DNA of 64,000 nucleotides, taken from contig CM070715.1 of the NCBI GenBank assembly GCA_036346275.1, positions 71,411,667 through 71,475,666 on the forward strand, given 5' to 3'. Within the stretch, counting starts at the first letter, position 1; each line of letters begins with the position of its first letter. The position numbers and the translations under genes are program-made. Source of the DNA: Otatea glauca. Lineage: Eukaryota; Streptophyta; Magnoliopsida; Poales; Poaceae. Shown piece after piece: positions 46,501 through 58,540 of this stretch. Below the pieces are notes generated by a model. The model made no database searches. It had not been told where the DNA came from and worked only from the letters and a program-made list of their open reading frames with translations.

Positions 46501-47914
46501 GAATAAATGCATGGAAATCATCGGCTCATTAAGCTCTTTTGCAATTCATCACATACCTCATGAGGAAAATAGTAAGGCCAACAAATTAGCCCAATAGGTA
46601 TCGAGTTATAAGATGTTTGGCCAATTAGGAAATTATGAGCTGATAGATAAAGTAGTGCTAAATGCTGAAATAATGTGTGCTGACGTCGGTGACTGGAGGA
46701 CGAAGATAATTGATTATTTGTCTGACCCATCAAAGCCGACAGAATGAAAAATCAAAAGACGAGCCTTGAAATATGTCATGTTCGATGATGCACTCTATTA
46801 TCGGACTTTAGAATGTTTGTTGTTAAGGTGCCTTGGAACAGAGGAGGCTAAAGTGACCATAGGTGAAGTGCACGAAGGCATTTGTGGCACTCATCAATCA
46901 GCCCATGGAATGAAATGGTTATTAAGGCGAACTAGATATTTTTGGCCGACGATGCTGGAGGATTGTTTTAGATATTATAAGAGATGTTAGACTTGTCAGA
47001 AATTTGGCAACATACAATTAGCCTCTGCATCGGCTTTACACCCAATTATCAAGCCTTGGACATTTAGAGGATAGGGAATAGATGTGATCGGTCAAATATT
47101 TTCTGCTTCGAGTAAAGTCCATAAGTATATTTTGGCCACGACTGATTATTTTTATAAATGGGTTGAGGCGATACCTTTGAAGAAAGTGACTTGTATTGAA
47201 GCTATCAGCTTTGTTATGGAACGTATTATTCATCAGTTTGGAATTCCTAAAACTATTACAACCGATTAGGGCACTATATTTATATCCGATGAGTTTCAAT
47301 GTTTTGCCCGTAGTTTAGATATAAAATTGTTGAACTCATTGCCTTATTATGCTTAGGCTAACAGACAAGCCGAGTCATCAAATAAAACGTTAATCAGGGT
47401 GATCAAGAGGAAAATCGAGGAGAGACCTAGGAACTGACATGTAACATTATTGGAGTCATTGTGAGCCTATTGGATTGCTTACTATGGTACAACAAAACTA
47501 TCGTCTTATCAATTGGTTTACGGACAAGAGGCTGTGTTGCCCTTGGAAATCAATATTGACTCGATAAGAACAGCCAGACAAAATGGTTTGTCAGCTCAAG
47601 ATTATAAGGATTTAATGACCGATAATTTTGATGACCTAGTAGAAATAAGGTTGCATACGTTGGATCGGCTACATAAGAATAAGGCAAGGGTTGCGAGATC
47701 TTACAATAAAAAGGTGTTGCCTAAATCGTTCCAGGAAGCTGATCTAGTTTGGAAAACTGTACTACCTGTCGGCTCTAGGGATAATCAATTTGGCAAATGG
47801 TCTCCGACTTGGGAAGGGCCCTACAAAATACATCGGTTTGTGGATGGAAATTCTTATATTTGCATATGTTGTGAGGTGTTGTGTTACCTAAGGCAATTAA
47901 TGAAAAATACTTGA
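43521..47914 (+). pseudogene. Ty3/gypsy Tat-lineage gag end and pol, decayed
   Basis: In order: gag tail (about 43720-43800, SRWCPLGL and RRLQRL-type text across a stop); protease (44055-44306, LKPLYLKGHINGKPISRM, LVDGGATVNLM); RT (44930-45480, YAEWVSNIVHVMKKNGKLR, VCVDFKDLNKATPKNEYPMP, WVVMTFGLKNTGGTYQRAMN, IYIDDVVVKSKEDL); RNase H (45680-45960, FRRFISNLSSRISLFAPLLK, AVLAQETDGKEWVIFYFS); a second archaeal-type RNase H (46330-46597, NNQVEYEALPRGLQLLDTIG, YGDSLLVVQQIKGEY); integrase (46850-47914, WLLRRTRYFWPTMLEDCFRY, ATTDYFYKWVEAIPLKKV, HQFGIPKTITTD, MVYGQEAVLPLEINID). The second RNase H is typical of the Tat/Ogre lineage. Many in-frame stops make it dead. Confidence 0.88.
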
Positions 47915-48485
47915 AGAAGTATCACCCAAGTGTTTGGGTTGGGTCCTAATTGGCTAAAACTACCAAGAATGAAGGCTGAATTAACTCGTTGCAGTTAATC
48001 CTGGCTGTATGATCCGATGAAACAAAGTAAGCCGATAATGATTACAACACTTGGCATGAAAAAGGGAATAAAGAGCGTAAATCATAAATAACAATCGGTT
48101 AAAAAGCCGATTATAAATATCTTACACATCATTTCAAACATTATTTTAGGACCAGCCCATTAAAAACATTTGAGCGTTTTTTTTGGATAAGCCGATTGTA
48201 AAAGATGCGATCAGATATCTTGGACAAGACCAAAGAGAGCAGCTATTGCCTTAGCGATGGTGGCTTGGATGTCGTCCAATATATTTTGGTCAGCTTCTTG
48301 GGTTCCAGATATATCAGTAGACTTGGCTGATTGTTTCTTGACGGCTGTTATTGATGAGGCAATAGAAATTTTCTGGGTTTGAGAGACAATGCGCCATCTG
48401 TCAGCTATTTTTGGGCATTAGCGAGCTCAGCGTTCACTTTGATTAATTCCTCCTCCAGAGACTTCTTAGCCGATTCTAGGTTGGC

Positions 48486-49112
48486 CTAGGACTGTTTTGT
48501 GTCCTTTAGCTCCTTCACTTCCTCATCATATTTGGCTTTTTGAGCTTTCGCATCGGCTATCAGCTTATCTAAAAGCTTTTTATCCTCCCTCTGAGTTGAC
48601 CGAAGCTGCATCCTGGACTTGGCCGCTTCTATTTCTTCTTTCTTGTCGTCCAAAAAGCAAACGTCCATTAAAGCTGCTGTAGCCTCCTCTGGTAACTCAT
48701 CCTTGACCTCATTCATGGCATCATGTATCGGTTGGGAATTCTCTAAGATAGAGGCTGATGGACTATGGAGCAGCTTGAACAAGTGCCTGAGTTTTTTCGT
48801 GGTGTCCAGGGCTGATGCAATAGCAGCCGATGCGTCCTTGGATGCGCCGATGATGTTATGAATTGTCTGAGGAAGGGATTCAGTGCCTATTTCTTGCTCA
48901 TCCAAGTCAGACAAGTCAAATCCTAGCATGCTTGTGATAGAATTGGCTGGCATGTCCGTCAGCTGTGTAGTAGCTGCAGTGGCCTTAGGAGTTGGCTGTG
49001 ATGGAGGCGCAGGAAGATTTGTATCTGCGGGTGGTAAATCGGCTAGAACGTCGGCTATATGTGTCGAGGGGGATAATGAAGACTGCAAGGGATTGAGGAA
49101 ATATGTTAGCAT
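48486..49112 (-). pseudogene. antisense ORF of Tat-lineage element, coiled-coil rich
   Basis: A 208-aa open frame on the opposite strand to pol, 3' of integrase. The first half is Pro/Ala/Thr/Ser-rich; the second half is Lys/Glu-rich and likely helical (KKEEIEAAKSRMQLR, KAQKAKYDEEVKELKDTK). The frame goes on past 48486 after a stop with similar charged text. Tat-lineage elements of grasses are known to carry antisense ORFs between pol and the 3' LTR; this fits that position. Its function is unknown. Confidence 0.6.
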
Positions 49113-50027
49113 TACCCTTTTAATTTTTAAGAGTCGGCTTCGAAGGTAATTTACCTGTTTTATGCCCGATGTACAGGGAGAACTTTCAACTTATTGCTCT
49201 TGGGATTTTTGCCCCTGGAAGCCAACACTTTCTTGTTTTGGGGGGCACGTTTTTTCTCTGCAGGATAAGGTGATTACAAGTGTTAGTTTAGTATGCAAAA
49301 GGGGGAAATGTGGCCAATGATCATGGACTTACTAGGTTGTTGTTTCTCTAAGTCTGATAGAGAGAGTGATTGAACGCCCAGAGAAGTTGATGAATAGCCA
49401 GTAATGCCGATTCCGACGTCTGGGCGGGGGTGTTTGCTGGATGGGCCAATGCTCGATGGATCACTTGCAACCTTCTTTCCGGCTTGCTTGTCCTGTCAAA
49501 TATATGAAAAGCCGATTAGAAGGGTTCAAAGGTGTTTATGAATTACAAATAAGAAATGACTACCTTAGCCAATATATCGCCAAGACTTAAGTTAGTATAG
49601 CCTGAGCTAGCATCGTCACTAGAGTTGAAGCTACTACTGTCGGAGTTAGTTTGATCTGTTGGCTCAGGCGCAAGATTTGGACAGAAATATGAGATGATAG
49701 CCAGCATTGTAAGTTCCTCCGGATATAATGCTGCAGATATAGCCGACCTCCATTCATGAAATATTATTGATTGACGGCTATGAAGTACAAAACAAGGGAG
49801 ATTGTGGAGTTGGAATTCATCAGCTATGTGAAAAACGAGTTCTCCCGAGGAAGCCCAACGTAATCAGTCTCTAGGACGAGGCCGACTAAGGAGGTTTAAA
49901 CTTGGAGGAATTTGCCCAAAGACTAGCTGCTTTGCATATACTGCTAGATGATAGAATTCATATGACGGTTGAAATGTTCGACCTTTTGAATGTAAGCCGA
50001 CGGAAAGCACACATGAAGAAATGAAGG

Positions 50028-51032
50028 TCATGTACAACTCCAAGGTATCCTCAGGCATATCATTACTATCGGCTGCCTAGTGAAGAAAACACAAGCGGGG
50101 GTAGCTATCGGCTTCTTTATAACTGAAGAAATCCCTTTAACGAAAATCATCATAGTCCAACTGGAAAAACAAGGCCATGTACTTCCTTGCTTCGATAGGG
50201 GTGATTTTGGGTTCTTCATAGGAACAAAGAATAAATTTTTCACCAAAAGACTGGCTATCTCTATACTCCATTTCCTAATCCTTTGGGATTCCCTCAAGAG
50301 GAAAAGGGGTGACATCGGATGAATCAATTTTAAATGGTTGGCAAAAATACAATAGAGCCAAGTCTAAATGAACTAAAACGAACTTCCCACATTGCCGACC
50401 GTATACTCTCCCAGTCCTGTGAAAAGCCGACTTCGTATAACATGCATCAACAGGTATACTGCCCCTAAGGAGAGTTTTCCCAAAGATAGCCACGACCATC
50501 AACAAGCTGTTCTACGATCACCTGATATACTTGTGTCGGCCCGAGCGATGCTCGGTAAAATAAGAATCGATCAAGCCACATGTTAGAAAAGCTACATGTC
50601 TTTATCAGTTATTGGGCTGATTCCTTTGTTATCACTAATGTACTTAATCCAGCCTTCTCCTTTGGTTGAAATCAATTTGTGTTTAGGTTTGGCACTGAAA
50701 GCCGATATTTGATCTCCATCTGGCCTAAGGCAACATAGCTATGCTACATCAAGCAAAGTTGGGCCGATAGGACCAGTTTTAAACATAAAAGCATTGAATG
50801 TGTTCAACCAGAAATAACATGTTGTGGCCACTAAAGGTTCATTGGTTTCTGGGTCGGCTAAGGAGAAGGGGAGACACTCGGCTATACCCATTCGCTCCCA
50901 TTGTGGCATTTTTTCTGATGCTATCCGATTAAACCAATTTCTCCAACCTTTCAAGGCTGTTGGCCAATCTCTGAAACTCTTACTCCATCCATCGATATTA
51001 TACTTTGGAGCATGAAGGGGAAGTCTAGGCAC
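50028..51032 (-). pseudogene. plant-mobile-domain-like antisense ORF
   Basis: Two open pieces on the - strand. 51032-50739 reads WSKSFRDWPTALKGWRNWF, QWERMGIAECLPFSLADPET and CYFWLNTFNAFMFKTGPIGP with TLLDVA; 50327-50028 is a second piece. The W..GI....P.S....FW......F.F..G...TLLDV pattern fits the plant mobile domain (aminotransferase-like, MAIN family) found both in host genes and as antisense ORFs of Tat-lineage gypsy elements. Stops and frame changes lie between the pieces. Because it sits between pol and the LTR at 51511, I take it as part of the retroelement, not a host gene. Confidence 0.6.
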
Positions 51033-51510
51033 GTCTTGTTCTATTATAACTTACGGATCTAAATCTCCTAATGGCCCTAAGTAGTATTGGTCTTCACAAT
51101 CGTGAATAGGGGTAAATACCTATTTGTGATCCATGTCTGTAAAGCCGATCAAGGAGTTCTGACAACTGATGAAAATTCGAAGGGAAGGAGCTGGTGGGAT
51201 GGTGCCTTGAGGAAAAGGGGGAAACAAGCCGACGATGAATGATTTGAGAGCTTGAATACGTGAAAATAACAGGAGGCCTGTGAGGCTATATTTATAAGAG
51301 GGAACAGTAAAAGGCAGGAAATTTCTCGAAGCGGCCGCTGCGGTTACGGTGAAAACGGTGCATTTTAAAGGATTGTGGCGCAATAAATGGAGCAATTACC
51401 AAAAACGGCGGTGAAAATATTGTGAAAATCATGGTTAAGCCGATGATGGTTTATGCTAATGAAGAAGATTTTTGAAAAATAACATATTATCTCCCAAAAA
51501 TGAGGGCATA

Positions 51511-51848
51511 TGTTTACACCAAAATTTGGCAAGGTATAACCGATTTGTCAGACTGAGGATAAAACGGTTAAAAAGGAAAAAGGTAAAGTTGAAGATAGAA
51601 TTGTGACCGATGTTGATTCAAAGATGGAATTTTATCTGTACAAAAACCGATACGAATCACGGCTAGCAACACAATAGAGAAGGATACGATCGGCCTATGC
51701 ACTATAAAAAGGATCAAGGGCAAGCAGGAAGAGGATCCATCCATCAATCAAACAACTCGCATCTATTTTTTATCTACTTTTTCCTGTCACGCGTTGAACC
51801 TCTTGAACCCGACGTTCGCGTGTGTTTAAATTGATCAATCTGTCATCA
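51511..51848 (+). repeat. LTR of Tat-lineage element
   Basis: It starts TGTTTACACCAAAATTTGG after a purine-rich stretch (about 51495-51510) and ends near CATCA at 51848. A TATA-like TATAAAA is at about 51703. Length about 338 bp. No second copy was found at the left side, so the assignment rests on position and end sequence. Confidence 0.6.
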
Positions 51849-51855
51849 TATTTTT

Positions 51856-51862
51856 TGGCGCC
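51856..51862 (+). other. primer-binding-site start TGGCGCC after the LTR
   Basis: TGGCGCC followed by AACCGG a few bases after the LTR end. Tat and Athila elements commonly have a primer-binding site starting TGGCGCC. Here it follows what pol position says is the 3' LTR, where none is expected. Confidence 0.55.
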
Positions 51863-51996
51863 AACCGGAGGAACAAAATTCGTATTTCCACCACTGTTCT
51901 TAAAGAAGAAAAAGTTCAGTTGCATTGGTGCTATTTATTACATTTTGGTCATCGGAAGTGACAGTTGGCGAGTACATCGATCACATCAATGGTTTA

Positions 51997-52226
51997 GGGC
52001 CTGTTTGTTTTTGCTTTTGATTCTAGATTCTGGCCCAAAAGAGAATAAAAAATAAACAGTTCGGTTCTAGGAATCGATTCTCACAATCCAGCCTACCCAT
52101 ATACACTAAAATTCATAATTCACTTTATATGTGCTTTTGGATTCTAGCTTTTGGAGAATCAACTTCTTTATAACCACAATCCAGAATCAGCTTTTGGAAA
52201 ATCCAAAGCAAAAATAAATATGCCCT
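51997..52226. mobile_element. MITE with GGGCCTGTTTGTTTTTG ends
   Basis: The left end GGGCCTGTTTGTTTTTGC and the inverted right end AGGGCATATTTATTTTTGC agree at most positions. TA flanks both sides. Interior repeats of GATTCTAG and AATCCAGAATC form a second inverted pair. About 230 bp, non-coding. Confidence 0.7.
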
Positions 52227-53428
52227 AAGGTGAGTATATTTATCATCATTTCTAGCCGGAAATCGGCATGAGAAGATACTCCTATGCATGAAAATGTTAA
52301 GCCTACACGTCATTGTCTCAATACCGAAGAAACTGCATTGAATTTTAGTCGCCAAATCTTTTCGCGAGCTTACGTGTCTCTGCAAAAACCTTAGCTCACC
52401 CTAGCACATATACATGTGAAGTATTTAACATGGATCTAATTTATAGTAAAACTAAATCTCAACCTAATCCTCTGTATTTAAACAGCCACGAGCTATGTCG
52501 ACATATCCATAGTCCATACAAAACTAATTACGGTACAGGCAGGATAAAAATACTACAGGACTTAAAAAAAGCAAAGCTAGCGGAAAATTGCGTGCTAGAC
52601 TCATCCGTTTGTCAAAAATAACACATGAAAAACCCCAGATCCCGATCTGCCGGGAGAAAAACAGGACGAGGTTACACATCGACAAATCGGCAATCAGCTA
52701 AGCTAGCAAGGATCGATCGACAGATGCGCGCAGTTGATCACAACATGATTACAGCGTTTCACCTATATGGACGATCGATTTAGTAACTAACTGCTAATGG
52801 ATAGGCTGTGTGTGTCAGTGTGTGTTTGTTTTGACATATTGTCATATTCGCATCCTCCACTCCAAACGAGCAATGCCCACGCCCACGCGCGTGCAGCCTC
52901 TCTGATGGATGCCACCGTTGTATATCTACTGCTAGTACGCCATGAGACCGTGACACGGATGCTGCCGAGAAAGAAACTGAAGATGAGGCAGCGCTGAATC
53001 TGATGCAACCAGCGGCAGCGAACGGTCCAAGAACGCCAACAAGATTCCAGACGGGACCAACCCTGCAATACCCGCGTTCGTGGCCTTGACGTTTACTACT
53101 GGTACTTGTCAGCCGGCCATACGTCGCAGTTTGTTCCATCGTCTCCGTTTGCTTTTGGTTTCTATATCTCTTAATCACATGATCAAACATCGTCTTTACC
53201 AAGTTTTAGGTCCGTTTGTTTAGACTTAAATTTTTTGCTTATAGCTTAAATACAACTTTTTGGTTTAACATAACATCCCAAAAAATTGAGTTTTGAAATG
53301 TTTAAAAATTAAAAAGAACCATTTGCATTTTTTTTCCAAATTAACGACAGCTTAATTTAATTTTTTTCTTTATATAAAAGATTTAATTTGATTAATCTAT
53401 ACATCAAACAAAAGATTTTCAATCATAG
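52227..53428. other. intergenic, no recognised gene
   Basis: AT-rich DNA on both sides of a GC-richer block at 52850-53160. Antisense frames in that block (52780-53202, 140 aa; 52787-53068) have no domain I recognise. TCCGTTTGTTTAGAC at 53212 resembles the end of a MITE, but no partner end was found. Confidence 0.4.
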
Positions 53429-56006
53429 TTGGGTTCCTTGTGCTGCAAAGAACTTTTCTGTAATTTTTTGAGATTTTTCTGAATTTATTTGCTATTTATT
53501 TGAATTTATATGAATTCCTGGTATTTTATTAAATTAAAAAACCGGAGCGTGCCAGCCCAGCTTGGCCCAGCCGCTGCCACGCCGCAGTCAAACCCTAACC
53601 CTAGCGTCGCCGCCGAGTCCGAATCCCGTATGCTACCACCGTCCTCGGTTTCTGGATAATGCACGCCTCCCATGACCCCTATTTAAGGCACCGACCCCCG
53701 TCCGAGGTTCCCTGCATTGCGCTGCCTCTTTTTCCCTAGCACTTGTCGCCTGAGAAGCCGTCATCCTCTCGTGCGAGCTTGCCGGAGTAGCGTCGCCGCA
53801 GCCCAGGTCTTCTCCACACTAGATCTTCGTCGCCGATCCATCTTCACTATCTCTGTTGGTGCCTCTGAGTTCGCCACAACGCCCTCTTCCAAAACCCCAA
53901 GGTCTTGCGTCTGATTCGGTTGAGTTTCGTCGAAGCCCGTGCTTTCTTCCTCGGCTCCAGTGAGTTCTATCGCCGCTTCTCGCCGGAGCCAAGTTCCTGA
54001 GCCTGAGCCTGAGCCTGAGCCGACGTGGCGTCCACCATGTCGCCGCGTGGCAGCTTCATTGTGTCCCTGTAGTGTTGCGTCAGCCGCTTTGCCTAGTCAA
54101 CGGCGAGTCAACCGCCACGTCAGATATGACGTTAGCTGTAGCCCTATTTCCGTGAACCGAGTCCACCGTGGACTAGAGCCCTTCTGTGGACCTGGTCTAT
54201 GGATCATGGGCCCACACGTCAGTCTCTAAAGACTTTTCCATATTTTTTTTATTTCTAAAATTTGGCCCTGACGTCAGCATGACGCAATAAAAGGATTTTT
54301 GTTTACAAAATAATTCCAAAAATCTTCTTTTCCTATTTTTCTGAATTTAATCTTTTGGCGGACCATTCTCTCTCATACGAACTCCGATTGAGGCGGTTCA
54401 AATTTCTAATTTTTTGTAAAATCAAGCTCTACATTTCAAAGACATTTATTTTCAGTTTAGAGTTCGTTTGAGTCTCTGTTTGTTATTTATTTATATTTAT
54501 TACTTTCTTTTCTGATAAACGCTAATCCCGAAGGAGCAAACGAAGGATTATAAGATCAAGACTCAGCACCAGCAGTAGATCAACAAGGCAAGTCATAACT
54601 TTTGATCATATTTACCCTATATTTGCAAAAGTACTTTGTTTCATACAACCTGCATGATATTTGTGTACCAATGATTATTTCAAGGGAATAGCTATAAACC
54701 TAGTTGTCATTATGCCACCTTGATTATTGGAATACCATGTATCCATTGTTAACCCTAGGTTGGGACAATATTAGTTGAACATGATTATATTACCAACATT
54801 GGGTTATCGTAGCTATGCTTAGATATGCTTAGTTGTACGATGGGATTCATATCAAATATTGAATAATATTAATCTTGACCTAATGAGATATTGAATTGTG
54901 GCCCGTAGCATCTATTGTAAATTTTTTTGTACCATGGCGGGTGTGTCATTGGTCTTAGTTGAACAAAATAGTTTTCACTCAGACAAGTGATCATGCAGTA
55001 AAGGGGGTGTTGCTAGCATATTTGGGATGTAGATGTCCTACCTGAGACAATTTAAAGATTTAATCTTGTGCGCCATTGAACTAGACTAATCGTACAACCA
55101 TATGTCTGGTATAGGTTAGACCTAGATGATTGATTTGCAATGTCTAAATTTGAGTACTACCATTGGTGGTGTGGGTTCCGGGATGGACGAGTAGATTTAC
55201 ATGGCTCAAGAGGGGACCCTGAGGGGGTGAAATCTTAGTGGGCAGTACTGAGTTTAGACAGAGCATTGTAAATATTTTGTCATGATCTCTCTACCAACAC
55301 ACCAAAGGAAGTGTGCTAATAATGGCCTGGCAAGAAGAGTTGATCATGTCTTGTGGGTAAAGCAGTACAATCTCTGTAGAGTGTAAAACTATTCAAATAG
55401 TCGTGTCCTCGGTTATGGACATGCCTGGGGGTTTCACATGAGGTATAGAGTGTTTTATAAAAATGTTGGTTGATGGAATTGTTGGGAAGTGAACGGAGAG
55501 TTCACTGTTGTTTTTTATGTCTAAAATTAACGCTGATGAATTTAGTGGTTTGATGATTGTTTTAGATGGTATTGGGTGACGCCTCACCATTTTGTTCATG
55601 TTGTCTATCATTGATTTACCAGTTATTTATTATATTTTCATAAATATACTTTCAATCTATTTATTGTATTTCAATTCAAGTCATTGTTTTCTGCAAAAGA
55701 ACCATATGACTATTCTTTGTCAAGCCTTGCATGAATATATTTGCATCATTCCTTATGGCTTGCTAAGTATTTTTTGTACTCACGGCTATACGCCTTTGTT
55801 GATCAGTTGCTAAGAAAGGACAAGGGTATACAGAGTTCTATGAAGAGGAGTACTTTGAAGATTATGTGAACTAGGAGGGCGTTCCCCAAACGATTGCTTG
55901 TGGCATGTCGAACGACTCAAGTTATTTTATTTCCACTACAATAGTTTATTTATTTCTTAAGCCCTTAATGAATAGTGGTGTAAACATTGACTATAAGGTC
56001 CGTTAT

Positions 56007-58540
56007 TGAAAGGACAGGGGATGTCGTCTAGAGGGGGGGTGAATAGGCAAATTAAAATATTTAAAACTAAATTGCAGCGAAATAAAAAATTTGCAGCTAA
56101 ATAAAATCTCCCGAGGGTCTAAGTCCGGAGTGTCCGGGACTTTTATCCGGATACTCCGATATGTCCGGACTGTCCGGGGTTAGGAGTCCGGATACTCCGG
56201 ATTGGACCCGAAGGACTGAGACCGGAGTGTCCGGGACTTATCTCCGGATACTCCGAAATGTCCGGACTATCCGGGTTCAGGAGTCCGGATACTCCGGATT
56301 TAAGACCTCGAAATGAGATTTTAAATCCCTGCAATTTTTCGACAATCTACTTGAATACAAAAGATCTAAATACTATCAGGTATCTGGGGATGATGTAGAT
56401 CTAGAGCCAAACACAACAATAGAGTAGATCGGGCAAATTCAAGATTCAAAATCAAATACTAAAGCAAGAGTAAGAAGCAAACTTGAGACGATGATTTTTC
56501 ACCCGGTTCGGATCCTTGAGGATCCTACGTCTCCGCATAAAGGCGGCTCGGTCACACTTGAGCCGGGGTCTCTTTCAACCCTCTTCCTCGCGGTGTTGCA
56601 CAAATGCACTCGCCGGTCTTCACTCCTTTGATTCCTTCCCTTACGGAGGCGGAACCGGCCTTCAGAAACTTCCCACGGCCAACCACACAAAGCTCCGGTG
56701 GCTCGTAGGCGACCTCCTAGCCGTCTAGGAGTCCTCAACCTCCAAGAACAAATGCTCACGAAGAACAAGCTTAGAGATGAAATCAAGTGCTCAATCAACT
56801 CAAAACTCACTCAACCTAACACCTCACTCCTCAAACTCTTCCCAACCCTTCTCACAAAGGGGATCACTTAGATTTAAGGGTAAAGAGGTGTTTTAGGGGC
56901 TCAAGAATAAGGGTATAACACGTATAATCAACAGGGTAAAAGCCCCCCAAAATGAGGGAGGATGGGGCTATAAATAGAGCCCCCAAAAAACTAGCCATTG
57001 GAGACAGCTGCGCACAACCCGAAGACTCCGGATAAATACCCCGGACACTCCGGACTAATTCTACCCGGAGTGTCCGAACTTAACACCGGATACTCCGGAT
57101 TGTCCGAACAGCACTGAGCAGCCCGACGAAAACGAGCATAACTTTTGACTCCGGACTCCGATTTCAGAGATCTTGGACTCTACCGAAAGTTAAGAACGAG
57201 GGCTACACAACCAACAAGGTCTCACTACCCAAAACTCAAAGGATAAATACAGATTTCATAAAGAATCCAAGGGAGACCTACAACCCTCACTTTCCGGCAC
57301 TACCAACACCACTCTCTTTCTAAGTTTCACAAGGATGGATCACTTGAACACTTGACACATCTAAAAGTCATTCGACATCGCATCCCTCTTAATAGTATGG
57401 CAATCCTTAGACTCAAATTAAATCAAAGATAATATAAGTCTAGAAATAGTCACTTGCCGTCTTCTTTCTTAATGTCGATGCATGAAGACTTTCACCATAT
57501 AATTGATGACATCTTCGTCTTGTCCAACTCGACTCGATTCACCTCATGAGACTCTCGTCCTATCAACCTTGACTTGATCATCCTCTCTGACGATCTCCAC
57601 GCCAAGTCGATCTTGACTTAGTCCTCAACTCTTGGTGACACCTCCGTCTTGTTGACCTCGGCTTAACGATCATCCTCCAAGATACCTTGGTCATCATACA
57701 CATACGGGACCTAAGTCTTTCCAATCCACTTATAATTGACATTAGTCCCAAAAGATCAATAGATATAAATAAGTTGATATTTGTGAACAATTGATTACAA
57801 CAAGTGTTTCATATAAGGAAGCACAACATAAATGAAAACACTTGACGTAAGAAATGTTCTCTACTAAGTACATCATGATGAATATGTAATTGATCTATAT
57901 GCACTAGAGAGATAATTGCCAATATGATGAATCAATTAAATCATGGCAATGATCACAGTCTTTACTTAAATGAAGCACATGATAGAATGTACACGAATTG
58001 TACATGTGCAAATAATATTTGGAATAAGAGTAAATATGTGATCCAACACTAGATTAAACTTCACTAAGAGAATTGCATGAGAAGATATACAACTAAAACA
58101 TGCATGCACCAAGTCAATCTATAGCAATATAAAGTTTAACTCTAGTTAATACATGCATACTAAAAACAAAGCACATAATGAACTCAAATGAATATATATG
58201 CACAAATAAATATGACATGAACCAATGTTCATATATATAATCAACATGCTACTTGGAGTTCACTATGCATTTGCATGAAAGGAATGCAATAACAAATATA
58301 GAATAGATACCAAAATTGCATACCTTATCTTTGCTTAACCATCCCACTTGATTTTCCTCTAAATAGATGAGACTGATACTCAACTAGGCAATAACAAGTT
58401 AGTCTCATATCAATATAATCATATTAGAGGTTTGTCATTTGTTAAGCACTAAGTTAAGCATTTACTCAATTTCATAGATTATCATTATATGCGTTTGTCA
58501 TTAATCACCAAAATAACATAAGTGCCTAGATGCACTTTCA
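56007..58540. mobile_element. solo LTR, 2.5 kb, inside the long LTR
   Basis: Ends TGAAAG and CTTTCA with a perfect 5-bp duplication GTTAT at 56002-56006 and 58541-58545. Near the left end are GTCTAGAGGGGGGGTGAATA and near the right end TTAATCACCAAAATAAC, the inverse of blocks in the solo LTR at 40298-43515, so it is the same broad family in opposite orientation. It lacks the TGTGT hairpin array. ORFs across it are not supported as genes. Confidence 0.9.
56127..56310. repeat. 97-bp tandem duplication rich in TCCGGA
   Basis: Two copies start at 56127 and 56224. Each holds GGAGTGTCCGGGACTT, ATCCGGATACTCCG and GGAGTCCGGATACTCCGG motifs, many of them palindromic. Further copies of the same words occur at 57020-57110. 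Confidence 0.8.

Noticed and set aside
48497..49149. Sense-strand ORFs at 48.5-49.1 kb
   Set aside because: They mirror the longer antisense coiled-coil ORF and show no domain.
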